Source of the DNA: an uncultured Arenimonas sp.
Lineage (GTDB): Bacteria; Pseudomonadota; Gammaproteobacteria; Xanthomonadales; Xanthomonadaceae
Reading direction: 5' to 3'
DNA: 9,887 nt
Assembly (NCBI GenBank): GCA_946885815.1
Contig: CAMPHE010000045.1
Location: forward strand, 1 to 9,887
Below, one piece after another: positions 1 to 6,312 of the stretch. Each line of letters opens with the position of its first letter. Position 1 is the stretch's first letter. Position numbers and translations under genes: made by a program. Under the pieces are notes generated by a model, which saw only the letters and a program-made list of their open reading frames with translations, ran no database searches and was not told the origin of the DNA.

Positions 1-2
1 GC

Positions 3-1721
3 GACCCGTGGGGCGCCGCCGCGAACCTGCTGGTGGCGCACGAACAGGACGAAGACCTCGCGATGCCGCTGGTGAACCGCGCCGCGATCGCGAACGGCCA
101 GAACCTGCCCGCGGTGTCGCTGGCGCTGCTCGACGCGGCCGACGGACTGACGATCGACGCCGATACCTCGCCGGTCGGCATCGCCGGCCGCGCCGCGCTG
201 CTGAACAACCGCGGCCACGCGCTGCTGCTGCTGCGGCGTTTCGCGGACGCCGAACCGGTGCTGCGCGAGGCGCTCGCGCTGAACCCCGAATTGTCGGAGG
301 CCGCACGCAACCTCGTCCACGCGCTGGTCAAGCTCGGCCGCGACGACGAGGCCGCCGCGATCGCGCCGCGCGCGCTCTGGCGACTGCGCGGCGATCCCGC
401 GCAGCCGGTACCGCAGCGCGATGCCTCCGATACCGGGCCGCCGGCTTCGCCGCCGCCCCCCGGCGGTTCGCCGGAGCAGATCCGGCGCTGGGCGCGCGCG
501 CCCTTCCTCGAGACGCGCGACGGCGAGCTGCAACTGCCGCTGTATGTCGCGCTCGACCTGTCGAAGCAGGGCCAGATCGCGTGGCCCGCGGTGTCGTACC
601 CCACCGCCGACGACAGCTATGCGGGCTGGTTCGCCGGCGTTTCCGCCGATTACGTCGCGACGCGCGCGCAGGCGAAGGCGATCCGGGACCGGCAGGGCGG
701 GCTGATGGCCACGCTCGCCGGCCGCCGCCCGTCGATCGTCGACACCGTGCACCAGATCATCGAGGTCAAGGCGACGTCGCAGTCCGGCCTCGAACCGGTC
801 GACACCGGGATGCATCCGCTGAAGGCGTGGAAGGAAAGCCTGATCCTCGGCTCGCCGCAGCTCACGCGGTTCCAGGCGCTCGACGTGGCGCAGGCCGAGT
901 GGCAGATGGAACAGGCCTCGGACCGCCTGAGCGAGGAATTCGCGCGCGACTCCCGCTGTCCGCCGGACAGCACGACCGAGGCGTGCTGCGCGATCTCGCG
1001 CCGGGCGATCGCGAAGGGCATCGCCGGGATGACGCCGTTCGCGCGCGAGTACGAGGATCAGATGCGCGTGTTCTTCCGCGACGCGTACGGCGTCTCCACC
1101 GCGATCGCGTCGAACCTGCCGCGCGGCGGCTGGCACGACATGGCGCGGCTCGGCATCGAGCACGACGTGCTGCAGATGCACGCGCGTGCGCAGCAGGAGA
1201 TCGCGTTCGCGTTCTCGCATGCCGCGCCTTCGGGCAGCGGCTGCTACGGTCCGGTGTCGGCACGCGACGGCGTGGTGCCCGAGGTGGTCGTGGAGGCGCC
1301 GGCGTGCAGCGCCGCGTCGCAGTGGGCTTCGGGCAAGTACGCGTTCTCCGACAACTTCTCGATGGAACTGACCTGCGGCAAGCTGAAGTTCGTCGCCGAA
1401 GTGAACGTGATCGGCACGAAGAAGCTCAAGTGGGGCCCGCTGAACGACATCGGCGCCGATCTCGGGATGCATGCCGAGGTCGAATTCTCGATGGAAGGCA
1501 CGGTGACGATCTTCGCCGGGCCCAAAGCCGGCATCAGCGGCAAGCTCGGCGAGTACGGCGGCGACTTCGGCGTCAAGGACGGGATCTATGCCGTGATCGG
1601 CGCCGACGGGGTGCGCGACGTCGGGATGCGCGTGGTCGTCGGCGGCGGCGTCGCCGGCGGGGCCCTCGGCGGCACGCACGACGTCGACAGCATGGATTTC
1701 TCGTTCGTGTCGGCGATCTGA
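3..1721 (+). CDS. TPR-containing protein of unknown function (5' end missing)
   Basis: I do not recognise this protein as a named family. The frame is open to the left edge (572 codons visible, stop TGA 1719-1721), so the true start lies outside; the GTG at 33 has no convincing ribosome site and the preceding codons already read like protein. Visible residues about 65-120 form a TPR-like helical hairpin pair, with the consensus-type pattern of small and hydrophobic residues (ALLNNRGHALLLLRRFADAE, then ALALNP). A Pro/Ala-rich linker follows at about 128-152. The middle part, about 155-400, is mixed alpha/beta with paired cysteines (TEACC) and no motif I know. The last ~120 residues are Gly-rich with alternating hydrophobic and charged residues, suggesting beta strands (FVAEVNVIGTKKLKWG, VEFSMEGTVTIFAGPKAGI). 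TPRs usually mediate protein-protein contacts; the rest is unknown. Coding is secure, function is not. The next gene starts 107 bp later and is probably transcribed separately. Confidence 0.85.
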   Translation, partial: DPWGAAANLLVAHEQDEDLAMPLVNRAAIANGQNLPAVSLALLDAADGLTIDADTSPVGIAGRAALLNNRGHALLLLRRFADAEPVLREALALNPELSEAARNLVHALVKLGRDDEAAAIAPRALWRLRGDPAQPVPQRDASDTGPPASPPPPGGSPEQIRRWARAPFLETRDGELQLPLYVALDLSKQGQIAWPAVSYPTADDSYAGWFAGVSADYVATRAQAKAIRDRQGGLMATLAGRRPSIVDTVHQIIEVKATSQSGLEPVDTGMHPLKAWKESLILGSPQLTRFQALDVAQAEWQMEQASDRLSEEFARDSRCPPDSTTEACCAISRRAIAKGIAGMTPFAREYEDQMRVFFRDAYGVSTAIASNLPRGGWHDMARLGIEHDVLQMHARAQQEIAFAFSHAAPSGSGCYGPVSARDGVVPEVVVEAPACSAASQWASGKYAFSDNFSMELTCGKLKFVAEVNVIGTKKLKWGPLNDIGADLGMHAEVEFSMEGTVTIFAGPKAGISGKLGEYGGDFGVKDGIYAVIGADGVRDVGMRVVVGGGVAGGALGGTHDVDSMDFSFVSAI

Positions 1722-1737
1722 ACACGTCGTCGCCTCT

Positions 1738-1760
1738 CTGAACGGTTGCGCGGCGTTCAG
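1738..1760 (+). terminator. Possible hairpin after the TPR gene
   Basis: A perfect 7-bp inverted repeat (CTGAACG at 1738-1744, CGTTCAG at 1754-1760) with a 9-nt loop starts 17 nt beyond the stop codon. It is followed by another small GC hairpin (GGCGC/GCGCC, 1760-1774) and no T tract, so it may be a weak or factor-dependent terminator, or simply chance in GC-rich DNA. Confidence 0.3.
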
Positions 1761-1779
1761 GCGCTTCTGGCGCCGGGTT

Positions 1780-1791
1780 CACGCCGGCGTG
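1780..1791. promoter_or_regulatory. Perfect 12-bp palindrome upstream of the RcnB-like gene
   Basis: CACGCCGGCGTG reads identically on both strands and lies 38 bp before the start codon of the RcnB-like gene. It could be a dimeric-repressor site, but GC-rich palindromes of this size can arise by chance and I recognise no regulator consensus. No clear sigma70 promoter is visible next to it. Confidence 0.25.
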
Positions 1792-1803
1792 GCCATGCTG
1801 CCC

Positions 1804-1822
1804 CCGTTCCCCACGAACGGAG
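1804..1822 (+). promoter_or_regulatory. Hairpin overlapping the RcnB-like gene's Shine-Dalgarno
   Basis: CCGTTC (1804-1809) pairs with GAACGG (1815-1820) around a 5-nt loop. The 3' arm shares its last two bases with the Shine-Dalgarno GGAG (1819-1822), which sits 6 nt before the ATG at 1829. The ribosome site is strong enough to fix the start codon. The hairpin could modulate access to it; that is inference. Confidence 0.4.
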
Positions 1823-1828
1823 TAAGCC

Positions 1829-2293
1829 ATGAACAAGTCCGTCCTGCTGATCGCGCCGCTGCTGGCGGCGTTCGCCGTCTCGCCCGCGCTCGCCGACCGC
1901 GGCGGCAAGCATGGCCACAAGGGCAAGGCCAAGGGCCACGACAAGCACCAGGTGGATCGCCGCGGCGACCATGACCGCGATCGCCGCCACGACCGCGACC
2001 GCGTGATCGTCGTCGATCGCGACGACCGTCGGCCGACCGTGGTCGTCCGGGACCGTGACCGCTACGACGGCCGCCACGACAACGGCCTGCACCTGGGCTG
2101 GTACAAGAACCACTGGAAGCGCGGCGACCGCATCGACTGGCAGGTGGTGCAGCCGACGTACTACATCTACGACTACGACCGTTACGACCTGCGTCCGGCG
2201 CCGGTAGGCTACCGCTGGGTGCGGCCGATGGACGACCGCTATCTGCTGGTCGAGATCGCGACGGGGTTGATCGTCGACGCGCTGGGTTACTGA
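1829..2293 (+). CDS. RcnB-family periplasmic protein
   Basis: This is a 154-residue exported protein. A Sec signal peptide is clear: Lys at position 3, a hydrophobic core (LLIAPLLAAFAV) and an ALA-type cleavage site near residue 22. The mature N-terminal half is a low-complexity His/Asp/Arg region (about residues 23-85, many DRDR and RRHDR units). The C-terminal ~45 residues match the RcnB signature: a Tyr-rich stretch, then Leu-Arg-Pro-Ala-Pro-Val-Gly-Tyr-Arg-Trp-Val and Tyr-Leu-Leu-Val-Glu-Ile-Ala-Thr-Gly-Leu-Ile. In E. coli, RcnB is a periplasmic protein that affects nickel and cobalt homeostasis. Many family members in other bacteria have no proven metal role, and no rcnA exporter is visible here, so metal function is an inference; the charged repeat could bind metal or nucleic/anionic surfaces. 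GGAG at 1819-1822 supports the ATG. The gene ends at a strong intrinsic terminator and looks monocistronic. Confidence 0.88.
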   Translation: MNKSVLLIAPLLAAFAVSPALADRGGKHGHKGKAKGHDKHQVDRRGDHDRDRRHDRDRVIVVDRDDRRPTVVVRDRDRYDGRHDNGLHLGWYKNHWKRGDRIDWQVVQPTYYIYDYDRYDLRPAPVGYRWVRPMDDRYLLVEIATGLIVDALGY

Positions 2294-2318
2294 TCCACGC
2301 GGCTCAGCGGCACTCCGG

Positions 2319-2345
2319 AGCGGGCCGGTCTTTCCGGCCCGCTTT
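2319..2345 (+). terminator. Intrinsic terminator after the RcnB-like gene
   Basis: A perfect 10-bp stem (AGCGGGCCGG at 2319-2328, CCGGCCCGCT at 2334-2343) closes a TCTTT loop and runs into a short T run (2343-2345). It lies 25 nt past the stop codon. The T tract is short but the stem is very stable and the position is right. Confidence 0.75.
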
Positions 2346-2377
2346 GCGTCAGGGCGGGCGAGGGCGATGATCGGCCG

Positions 2378-3133
2378 ATGCCCGTGCACCGCTGGCGAAT
2401 CGTCGGGATCGGGGTGGTCGCGCTGTCGGCGGTCGCCATCGGCGGGCGGTGCGCGGAGCGCGCAGGGAACGACGCGCTGACGCCGGCACCGGCACCGCCG
2501 GTGCGCGCCATGTCGACGGCCGCGTCGCGTCCCGTCGAATACACCGTCTGCGTGCAGCCGCTCGGGGAGCACGACGCCGCGTTGCCCGCGCCGATCGGTC
2601 GGGGTCTCCGGCAGGTCTACGGTTTTCGCGTACGCACGCTGACCGCACGTGCCCTCCCCGCCGACGCGTGGTATCCGGCGCGTGCGCGCCATCGCGCCGA
2701 CGCGCTGCTACAGCACCTGCTGTTCGACGTCCTGCCCGGGACCGACGGCTGCCACGCGCTGCTGGGGCTCACCGGCGTCGACATCTCGGCGAGCCGCGGC
2801 GAGCACCTGGACTGGGGCGTGCTCGGTCTGGCGTTCTACGGCCAGCGCGTCGCCGTCGTGTCGTCGTACCGGTTGCGGGCCGGTGTCGACCGGCGGGACG
2901 CCACCACGCGCGCGGTGAAGGTCGCGATCCACGAGCTCGGCCATGTGGTGGGCATCCCCCATCGCGACGACGGGCCGGCATGCGTGATGAACGACGCGGT
3001 CGGGGCGGTCGCTACGATCGATGCCTCCACCGGCGCGCTGTGCGCCGGCGAGCGCGCCGAAGCGGAGCGGTTCCTCGGCCGGAAGCTGCCCGCACGCGAC
3101 GCACTCGACTGGGACTCGATCCTGGAAGAATGA
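2378..3133 (+). CDS. Archaemetzincin-like zinc metalloprotease, exported or membrane-anchored
   Basis: This 251-residue protein resembles archaemetzincins (peptidase family M54). The catalytic zinc motif HELGHVVGIPH is at residues 185-195 (His185, Glu186, His189, His195), with the Met-turn methionine at 204. Just before it is the family's typical block: Gly-Val-Asp-Ile near 133-136, Gly-Leu-Ala at 150-152 and Val-Val-Ser-Ser-Tyr-Arg-Leu at 160-166. The family pattern is HExxHxxGxxHCx4CxM-x17-CxxC; here Cys202 and Cys222 remain with the exact x17 spacing after Met204, but the first cysteine is Arg196, the last is Glu225, and one residue is inserted before Cys202. The N-terminus (residues 7-23 hydrophobic after two Arg, then an Ala/Pro linker) looks like a signal peptide or anchor; the residue before Cys25 is Arg, so a lipobox is unlikely. 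The ribosome site is weak (GAGGG at 2360-2364), so the start is less sure. Substrate unknown. It follows a terminator and converges on rep. Confidence 0.82.
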   Translation: MPVHRWRIVGIGVVALSAVAIGGRCAERAGNDALTPAPAPPVRAMSTAASRPVEYTVCVQPLGEHDAALPAPIGRGLRQVYGFRVRTLTARALPADAWYPARARHRADALLQHLLFDVLPGTDGCHALLGLTGVDISASRGEHLDWGVLGLAFYGQRVAVVSSYRLRAGVDRRDATTRAVKVAIHELGHVVGIPHRDDGPACVMNDAVGAVATIDASTGALCAGERAEAERFLGRKLPARDALDWDSILEE

Positions 3134-3169
3134 TGCGTGACAGTGGAAGCGCGGCGCCCCGGACTTTCG

Positions 3170-5152
3170 CTACCCGTCGCCGAACAGCGCCGCGATCGCT
3201 TCCATGTGCGCGCGGCCGCGCTGCTTTTTCTCGGCGGTTTCGCGCTCGGGGTCGCTGCCGTCGCGCAGCAGGTCGCCGGGCGACAGTTCGTCGAGGAACC
3301 GGCTCGGCAACAGGCGCTGCACGTCGCCCCAGCGCTTGATCTGCGCCGAATGCGCCAGGTACAGGCGCTCCTTCGCGCGGGTGATGCCGACGTACATCAG
3401 CCGGCGTTCCTCGTCGAGGCGGTTTTCCTCGAGGCTGGCTTCGTGCGGCAGGTTGCCGTCCTCGCAGCCGATGACGAATACGGCGCGGAACTCCAGGCCC
3501 TTCGCCGCGTGCAGGCTCATCAGCCGTACGGCATTGCCGGGTTCGCCGCGGTCGGCGTTCGACAGCAGCGCCAGTTGCGCGGCCAGTTCGCCCGGGCCGC
3601 CGCCGCGCGCGCCCTCGAACCACGACGCCAGCTCCTCCAGGTTCGCCTTGCGGCGCTGGAACGACGCCTCGTCCTTGCATTCCGCCCGCACCATCGCCAG
3701 CAGGCCGCTCTGCTCGGCGAGCAGCGGCACCAGTTCGGCGGGCGTGACGCGTTCGGCGATATCGCGCAGGCGCTCGACGATGCGGCTGAACTCGTCGAGG
3801 CCCGCCGCGGCGCGCGGCGTGAGCTGCTTCAGGAAACCCACCTGCGACGCGGCGCGCGAGAGCGGCAGGCCGGCGGTCTGCGCCATCGCCGCGAGCTTCT
3901 CGAGCGTGGTGGCGCCGACCTCGCGCCTGGGCGCGGCGATCGCGCGCAGGAACGCGGCGTCGTCGTCGGGATTCGCGAGCACGCGCAGCCACGCCAGCGC
4001 ATCCTTCACCTCGCCGCGGTCGAGGAACGCGGTGCCGCCGGTGAGGTGGTACGGGATGCGCAGCAGCTGCAGCGCCTTTTCCAGCGGCCGGCTCTGGTGA
4101 TTGCCGCGGAACAGGATCGCGAACTCCCCGAACGGGATTTCCTTCGCCTGATGCAGGTAATGGATTTCGGCGGCGACGCGTTCGGCCTCGTGCTCGTTGG
4201 TGCGGCATTCCCAGACGCGCACCGGTTCGCCGTCGCCGTGCTGGCTCCAGAGCTGCTTCAGGTGCGCGTGCGGGTTCTTCGCGATCAGCGTGTTCGCGCA
4301 GCGCAGGATGCGGCCGCTGCAGCGGTAGTTCTGTTCCAGCTTGATCACCTTGAGCGCCGGATAGTCGACCGCGAGCTGGTCGAGGTTCTCCGGCATCGCG
4401 CCGCGCCACGCGTAGATGCTCTGGTCGTCGTCGCCGACGCAGGTCATCGCGCCGCGCGTGCCGGCGAGCTGTTTCAGCAGCCGGTACTGCGCGCCGTTGG
4501 TGTCCTGGCATTCGTCGACGAGCAGGTAGCGGATGCGTTCGCGCCAGCCGGCGGCGAGGTCGGCGTCGGCTTCCAGCAGCTGCAGCGGCAGCCGGATCAG
4601 GTCGTCGAAATCGACCGCGTTGTACGCCTGCAGCCGCGCCTGGTAGCGCGCGTACAGCGCCGCGGCCTCCTGCTCGCGGGCCGAGCGCGCGGCGGCCATC
4701 GCCTGTTCCGGTGTCAGCGCCGCGTTCTTCGCGGTGCTCACCAGGTTCTGCAGCGCCCACAGCGCGTCCTTCTTCAGGCCGGGCGTGGCGAGGTCCTTCA
4801 CGATCGCGAGCTGGTCGTCCGCATCGAAGATCGAGAAGCCCCGGCGCAGGCCGGCGCGCGCGTGCTCGAGCTGCAGGAAGCGCAGGCCGAGCGAATGAAA
4901 GGTGCTGATCGTCAGCCCCTCGCCGGCGTCACCGCGCAACCGCTTCGCGACGCGTTCGCGCATTTCGCGCGCCGCCTTGTTCGTGAACGTGATCGCCGCG
5001 ACATGCCGCGCCTCCACCCGTCCGGTCGTGACCAGATGCGCGATCTTCTCGGTGATGACCTTGGTCTTGCCGCTGCCGGCGCCGGCGAGCACGAGCAGCG
5101 GGCCACCGGTGTATTCGACGGCGGCGCGCTGGGGAGGGTTGAGGGAGGACAT
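3170..5152 (-). CDS. rep: ATP-dependent DNA helicase Rep
   Basis: This is a 660-residue superfamily 1A, 3'-to-5' DNA helicase that moves on single-stranded DNA and, in E. coli, clears proteins ahead of the replication fork with DnaB. All motifs are present: Walker A GAGSGKT (24-30), Ia TFTNKAAREM (55-64), II DECQDT (213-218), III GDDDQSIYAWRG (240-251), IV EQNYRCSGRIL (273-283), V LMSLHAAKGLEF (544-555) and VI EERRLMYVGITRAKE (581-595). Length and local sequence (for example ALKVIKLEQNYR and FRGNHQSR) agree with Rep (673 residues in E. coli) better than with UvrD (about 720) or PcrA. E. coli Rep has Tyr where this protein has Cys in motif II, a conservative difference outside the catalytic Asp-Glu. 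ATG at 5152 aligns with the family start (LNPPQRAAVEY), although no good Shine-Dalgarno precedes it. It is divergent from arfB and convergent with the metalloprotease, 36 bp away. Confidence 0.96.
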   Translation of the reverse strand: MSSLNPPQRAAVEYTGGPLLVLAGAGSGKTKVITEKIAHLVTTGRVEARHVAAITFTNKAAREMRERVAKRLRGDAGEGLTISTFHSLGLRFLQLEHARAGLRRGFSIFDADDQLAIVKDLATPGLKKDALWALQNLVSTAKNAALTPEQAMAAARSAREQEAAALYARYQARLQAYNAVDFDDLIRLPLQLLEADADLAAGWRERIRYLLVDECQDTNGAQYRLLKQLAGTRGAMTCVGDDDQSIYAWRGAMPENLDQLAVDYPALKVIKLEQNYRCSGRILRCANTLIAKNPHAHLKQLWSQHGDGEPVRVWECRTNEHEAERVAAEIHYLHQAKEIPFGEFAILFRGNHQSRPLEKALQLLRIPYHLTGGTAFLDRGEVKDALAWLRVLANPDDDAAFLRAIAAPRREVGATTLEKLAAMAQTAGLPLSRAASQVGFLKQLTPRAAAGLDEFSRIVERLRDIAERVTPAELVPLLAEQSGLLAMVRAECKDEASFQRRKANLEELASWFEGARGGGPGELAAQLALLSNADRGEPGNAVRLMSLHAAKGLEFRAVFVIGCEDGNLPHEASLEENRLDEERRLMYVGITRAKERLYLAHSAQIKRWGDVQRLLPSRFLDELSPGDLLRDGSDPERETAEKKQRGRAHMEAIAALFGDG

Positions 5153-5178
5153 GGGGCGGGGAGTTTAAGGCAGGAGCG

Positions 5179-5272
5179 GGATATAGGATCCGGGATTTAC
5201 GTGATAAAAAGCCCGCCGACGCGGCGATGTGCGACGGCGCTCCCTGTTACGTAGACCCTGGATCCCATATCC
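5179..5272. repeat. 26-bp imperfect inverted repeat between rep and arfB
   Basis: The arms are 5179-5204 and 5247-5272, separated by 42 bp. The left arm and the reverse complement of the right arm match at 21 of 26 positions, and all five differences are transitions. Both share GGATAT at the outer end, GGATCC (5186-5191; 5260-5265) in the middle and TACGT near the inner end. In a plus-strand transcript three of the five differences become G-U wobbles, leaving two A-C mismatches. The loop holds a smaller hairpin (CGCCG 5214-5218, CGGCG 5222-5226). The element fills most of the region between the divergent starts. It could be a dispersed palindromic element, a shared control site, or a structured leader; I cannot tell which. 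Confidence 0.8.
5180..5208 (-). promoter_or_regulatory. Candidate rep promoter
   Basis: On the minus strand a weak -35 (TTTATC, 5208-5203) is followed after 17 nt by a TATATC -10 (5185-5180), placing transcription start about 20-25 nt before the rep ATG. The -10 lies inside the left arm of the inverted repeat. The -35 matches TTGACA at only 3 of 6 positions, so this is tentative. Confidence 0.35.
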
Positions 5273-5302
5273 GCACTTCACCCGCTCCCGCACACTCCCC
5301 CG

Positions 5303-5728
5303 ATGCTCCAGATCACCCCCGAACTCGCCATCCCCGACTCCGAGCTCGTCGAGCGCTTCGTGCGGTCCGGCGGGCCGGGCGGGCAGAACGTGAACAAGGT
5401 TTCGACCGCGGTGGAGCTGCGGTTCGACGTGGCGCGCTCGCCGTCGCTGCCCGAGGCGGTGCGTGCGCGGCTGCTCGCGCGGCGCGACCGGCGGCTCACC
5501 GACGACGGCGTGCTGGTGCTGTCGGCGCAGCGGTTCCGCACGCAGGACCGCAATCGCGAGGATGCGCGCGCGCGGCTCGGCGCGCTGATCGCCGCGGCGA
5601 CCGTGGCGCCGAAGAAGCGCATCGCCACGAGGCCGACGAAGGGCGCGAAGGAGCGACGGCTCGGCGCCAAGCGCGAGCGCGCCGGCGTCAAGCGCCAGCG
5701 CAGCGCGGCGGCGTGGGACCGCGAATGA
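5303..5728 (+). CDS. arfB: Alternative ribosome-rescue factor ArfB (peptidyl-tRNA hydrolase)
   Basis: This 141-residue protein is a stand-alone codon-independent release factor. It enters ribosomes stalled at the 3' end of broken mRNA and hydrolyses peptidyl-tRNA. The catalytic motif GGPGGQNVNKVST is at about residues 23-35, with the GGQ tripeptide at 26-28. The protein has the RF-1 domain but none of the stop-codon-recognition domains of RF1/RF2. The C-terminal ~40 residues are a Lys/Arg-rich tail (KKRIATRPTKGAKERRLGAK) of the kind ArfB inserts into the empty mRNA channel. The length is nearly that of E. coli ArfB/YaeJ (140). The start ATG fits the family (MLQITPELAIPDSELVERFV resembles the E. 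coli N-terminus); a Shine-Dalgarno is not evident. Its TGA overlaps the next gene's ATG (ATGA 5725-5728), so it heads a coupled unit with two envelope-type enzymes whose link to ribosome rescue is not obvious. Confidence 0.95.
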   Translation: MLQITPELAIPDSELVERFVRSGGPGGQNVNKVSTAVELRFDVARSPSLPEAVRARLLARRDRRLTDDGVLVLSAQRFRTQDRNREDARARLGALIAAATVAPKKRIATRPTKGAKERRLGAKRERAGVKRQRSAAAWDRE

Positions 5729-6312
5729 CGCGCGTCCCGGCGATGCCGCCCCAGGCGCCCCGTGACGGCAACCGGTTCACCCGCTGGCTCGGCCGCGCGA
5801 TCCTGCGCGCCGGCGGCTGGACCATCCGCGGCGACTGGCCCGACCTGCCGCGGCTGGTCGTGATCGCCGCGCCGCATTCCTCCGGCTGGGACGCGGTCTG
5901 GGGGCTGGCGGCGAAACTGGCGATGGGCGTGGACATCGCGTTCATCGCGAAGGCGGAACTGTTCCGCGGCCCGCTCGGGTGGCTGCTGCGGCGCTTCGGC
6001 GGGCTGCCGGTGAACCGCAGCGCGCCGGGCGGCATCGTCGAGCAGACGGCCGATCGCATCCGCCGCAGCGAACGCATGTGGTTCGTGCTGGCGCCGGAAG
6101 GCACCCGCCGCCGGGTCGAACACTGGAAGACCGGGTTCTGGAAGATCGCACGCGCCGCCGGCGTGCCGGTGTTCTGCGCGTGGTTCCATTACCCGGACCG
6201 CACGATCGGGCTCGGCCCGCTGGTCGAGCCGACCGACGATTTCGTCGCCGACATGGCGCGCATCCGGGCGATCTACCAGCCGTACCAGGGGCGCAACCGG
6301 GGGACCACATGA
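5725..6312 (+). CDS. Lysophospholipid acyltransferase-like protein (PlsC superfamily)
   Basis: This 195-residue protein belongs to the glycerolipid acyltransferase superfamily. Motif I is APHSSGWD at residues 49-56, giving the catalytic His51-x4-Asp56. A substrate-binding motif FGGLPVNRS is at 91-99 and motif III APEGTRR at 123-129. These enzymes usually move an acyl group from acyl-CoA or acyl-ACP to a lysophospholipid or related acceptor at the inner membrane; the acceptor here is unknown. The protein is shorter than E. coli PlsC (about 245) and lacks a clear transmembrane segment, resembling the small LPLAT subgroup rather than the essential PlsC. I chose ATG 5725 because it overlaps the arfB stop as ATGA and has GGGA (5715-5718) 6 nt upstream; the in-frame frame extends further left but only as arfB shadow. 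Its stop overlaps the glycosyltransferase start in the same way, suggesting the two act on a common lipid or glycan. Confidence 0.88.
   Translation: MTRVPAMPPQAPRDGNRFTRWLGRAILRAGGWTIRGDWPDLPRLVVIAAPHSSGWDAVWGLAAKLAMGVDIAFIAKAELFRGPLGWLLRRFGGLPVNRSAPGGIVEQTADRIRRSERMWFVLAPEGTRRRVEHWKTGFWKIARAAGVPVFCAWFHYPDRTIGLGPLVEPTDDFVADMARIRAIYQPYQGRNRGTT

Noticed and set aside
8..1741. A 577-codon frame overlapping the first gene in another phase
   Set aside because: The product is almost wholly Arg/Ala/Gly, as expected for an out-of-phase reading of GC-rich coding DNA, whereas the other frame gives a TPR and normal composition.
1895..2090. The His/Asp/Arg repeat of the RcnB-like gene as a DNA tandem repeat or CRISPR-like array
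   Set aside because: The repetition is at the level of GAC/CGC codons, irregular in period, and continuous with a coding frame; there are no spacers.
2378..2455. A lipoprotein signal with Cys25 as the lipidated residue in the archaemetzincin
   Set aside because: The residue before the cysteine is Arg and the preceding residues are Gly-Gly, which does not fit a lipobox.
1757..2692. A minus-strand frame over the RcnB-like gene and the start of the protease
   Set aside because: It is antisense to a gene with signal peptide, RcnB C-terminus, ribosome site and terminator; its Val/Ala/Asp-rich repeats mirror the Asp/Arg codons of the real gene.
3137..5254. A 705-codon plus-strand frame opposite rep
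   Set aside because: Rep has every helicase motif on the minus strand; the antisense translation is low-complexity and lacks motifs or a ribosome site.
5303..5728. A truncated RF1/RF2 release factor
   Set aside because: The length, N-terminus and basic tail all fit intact ArfB, and no codon-recognition domain remnants are nearby.
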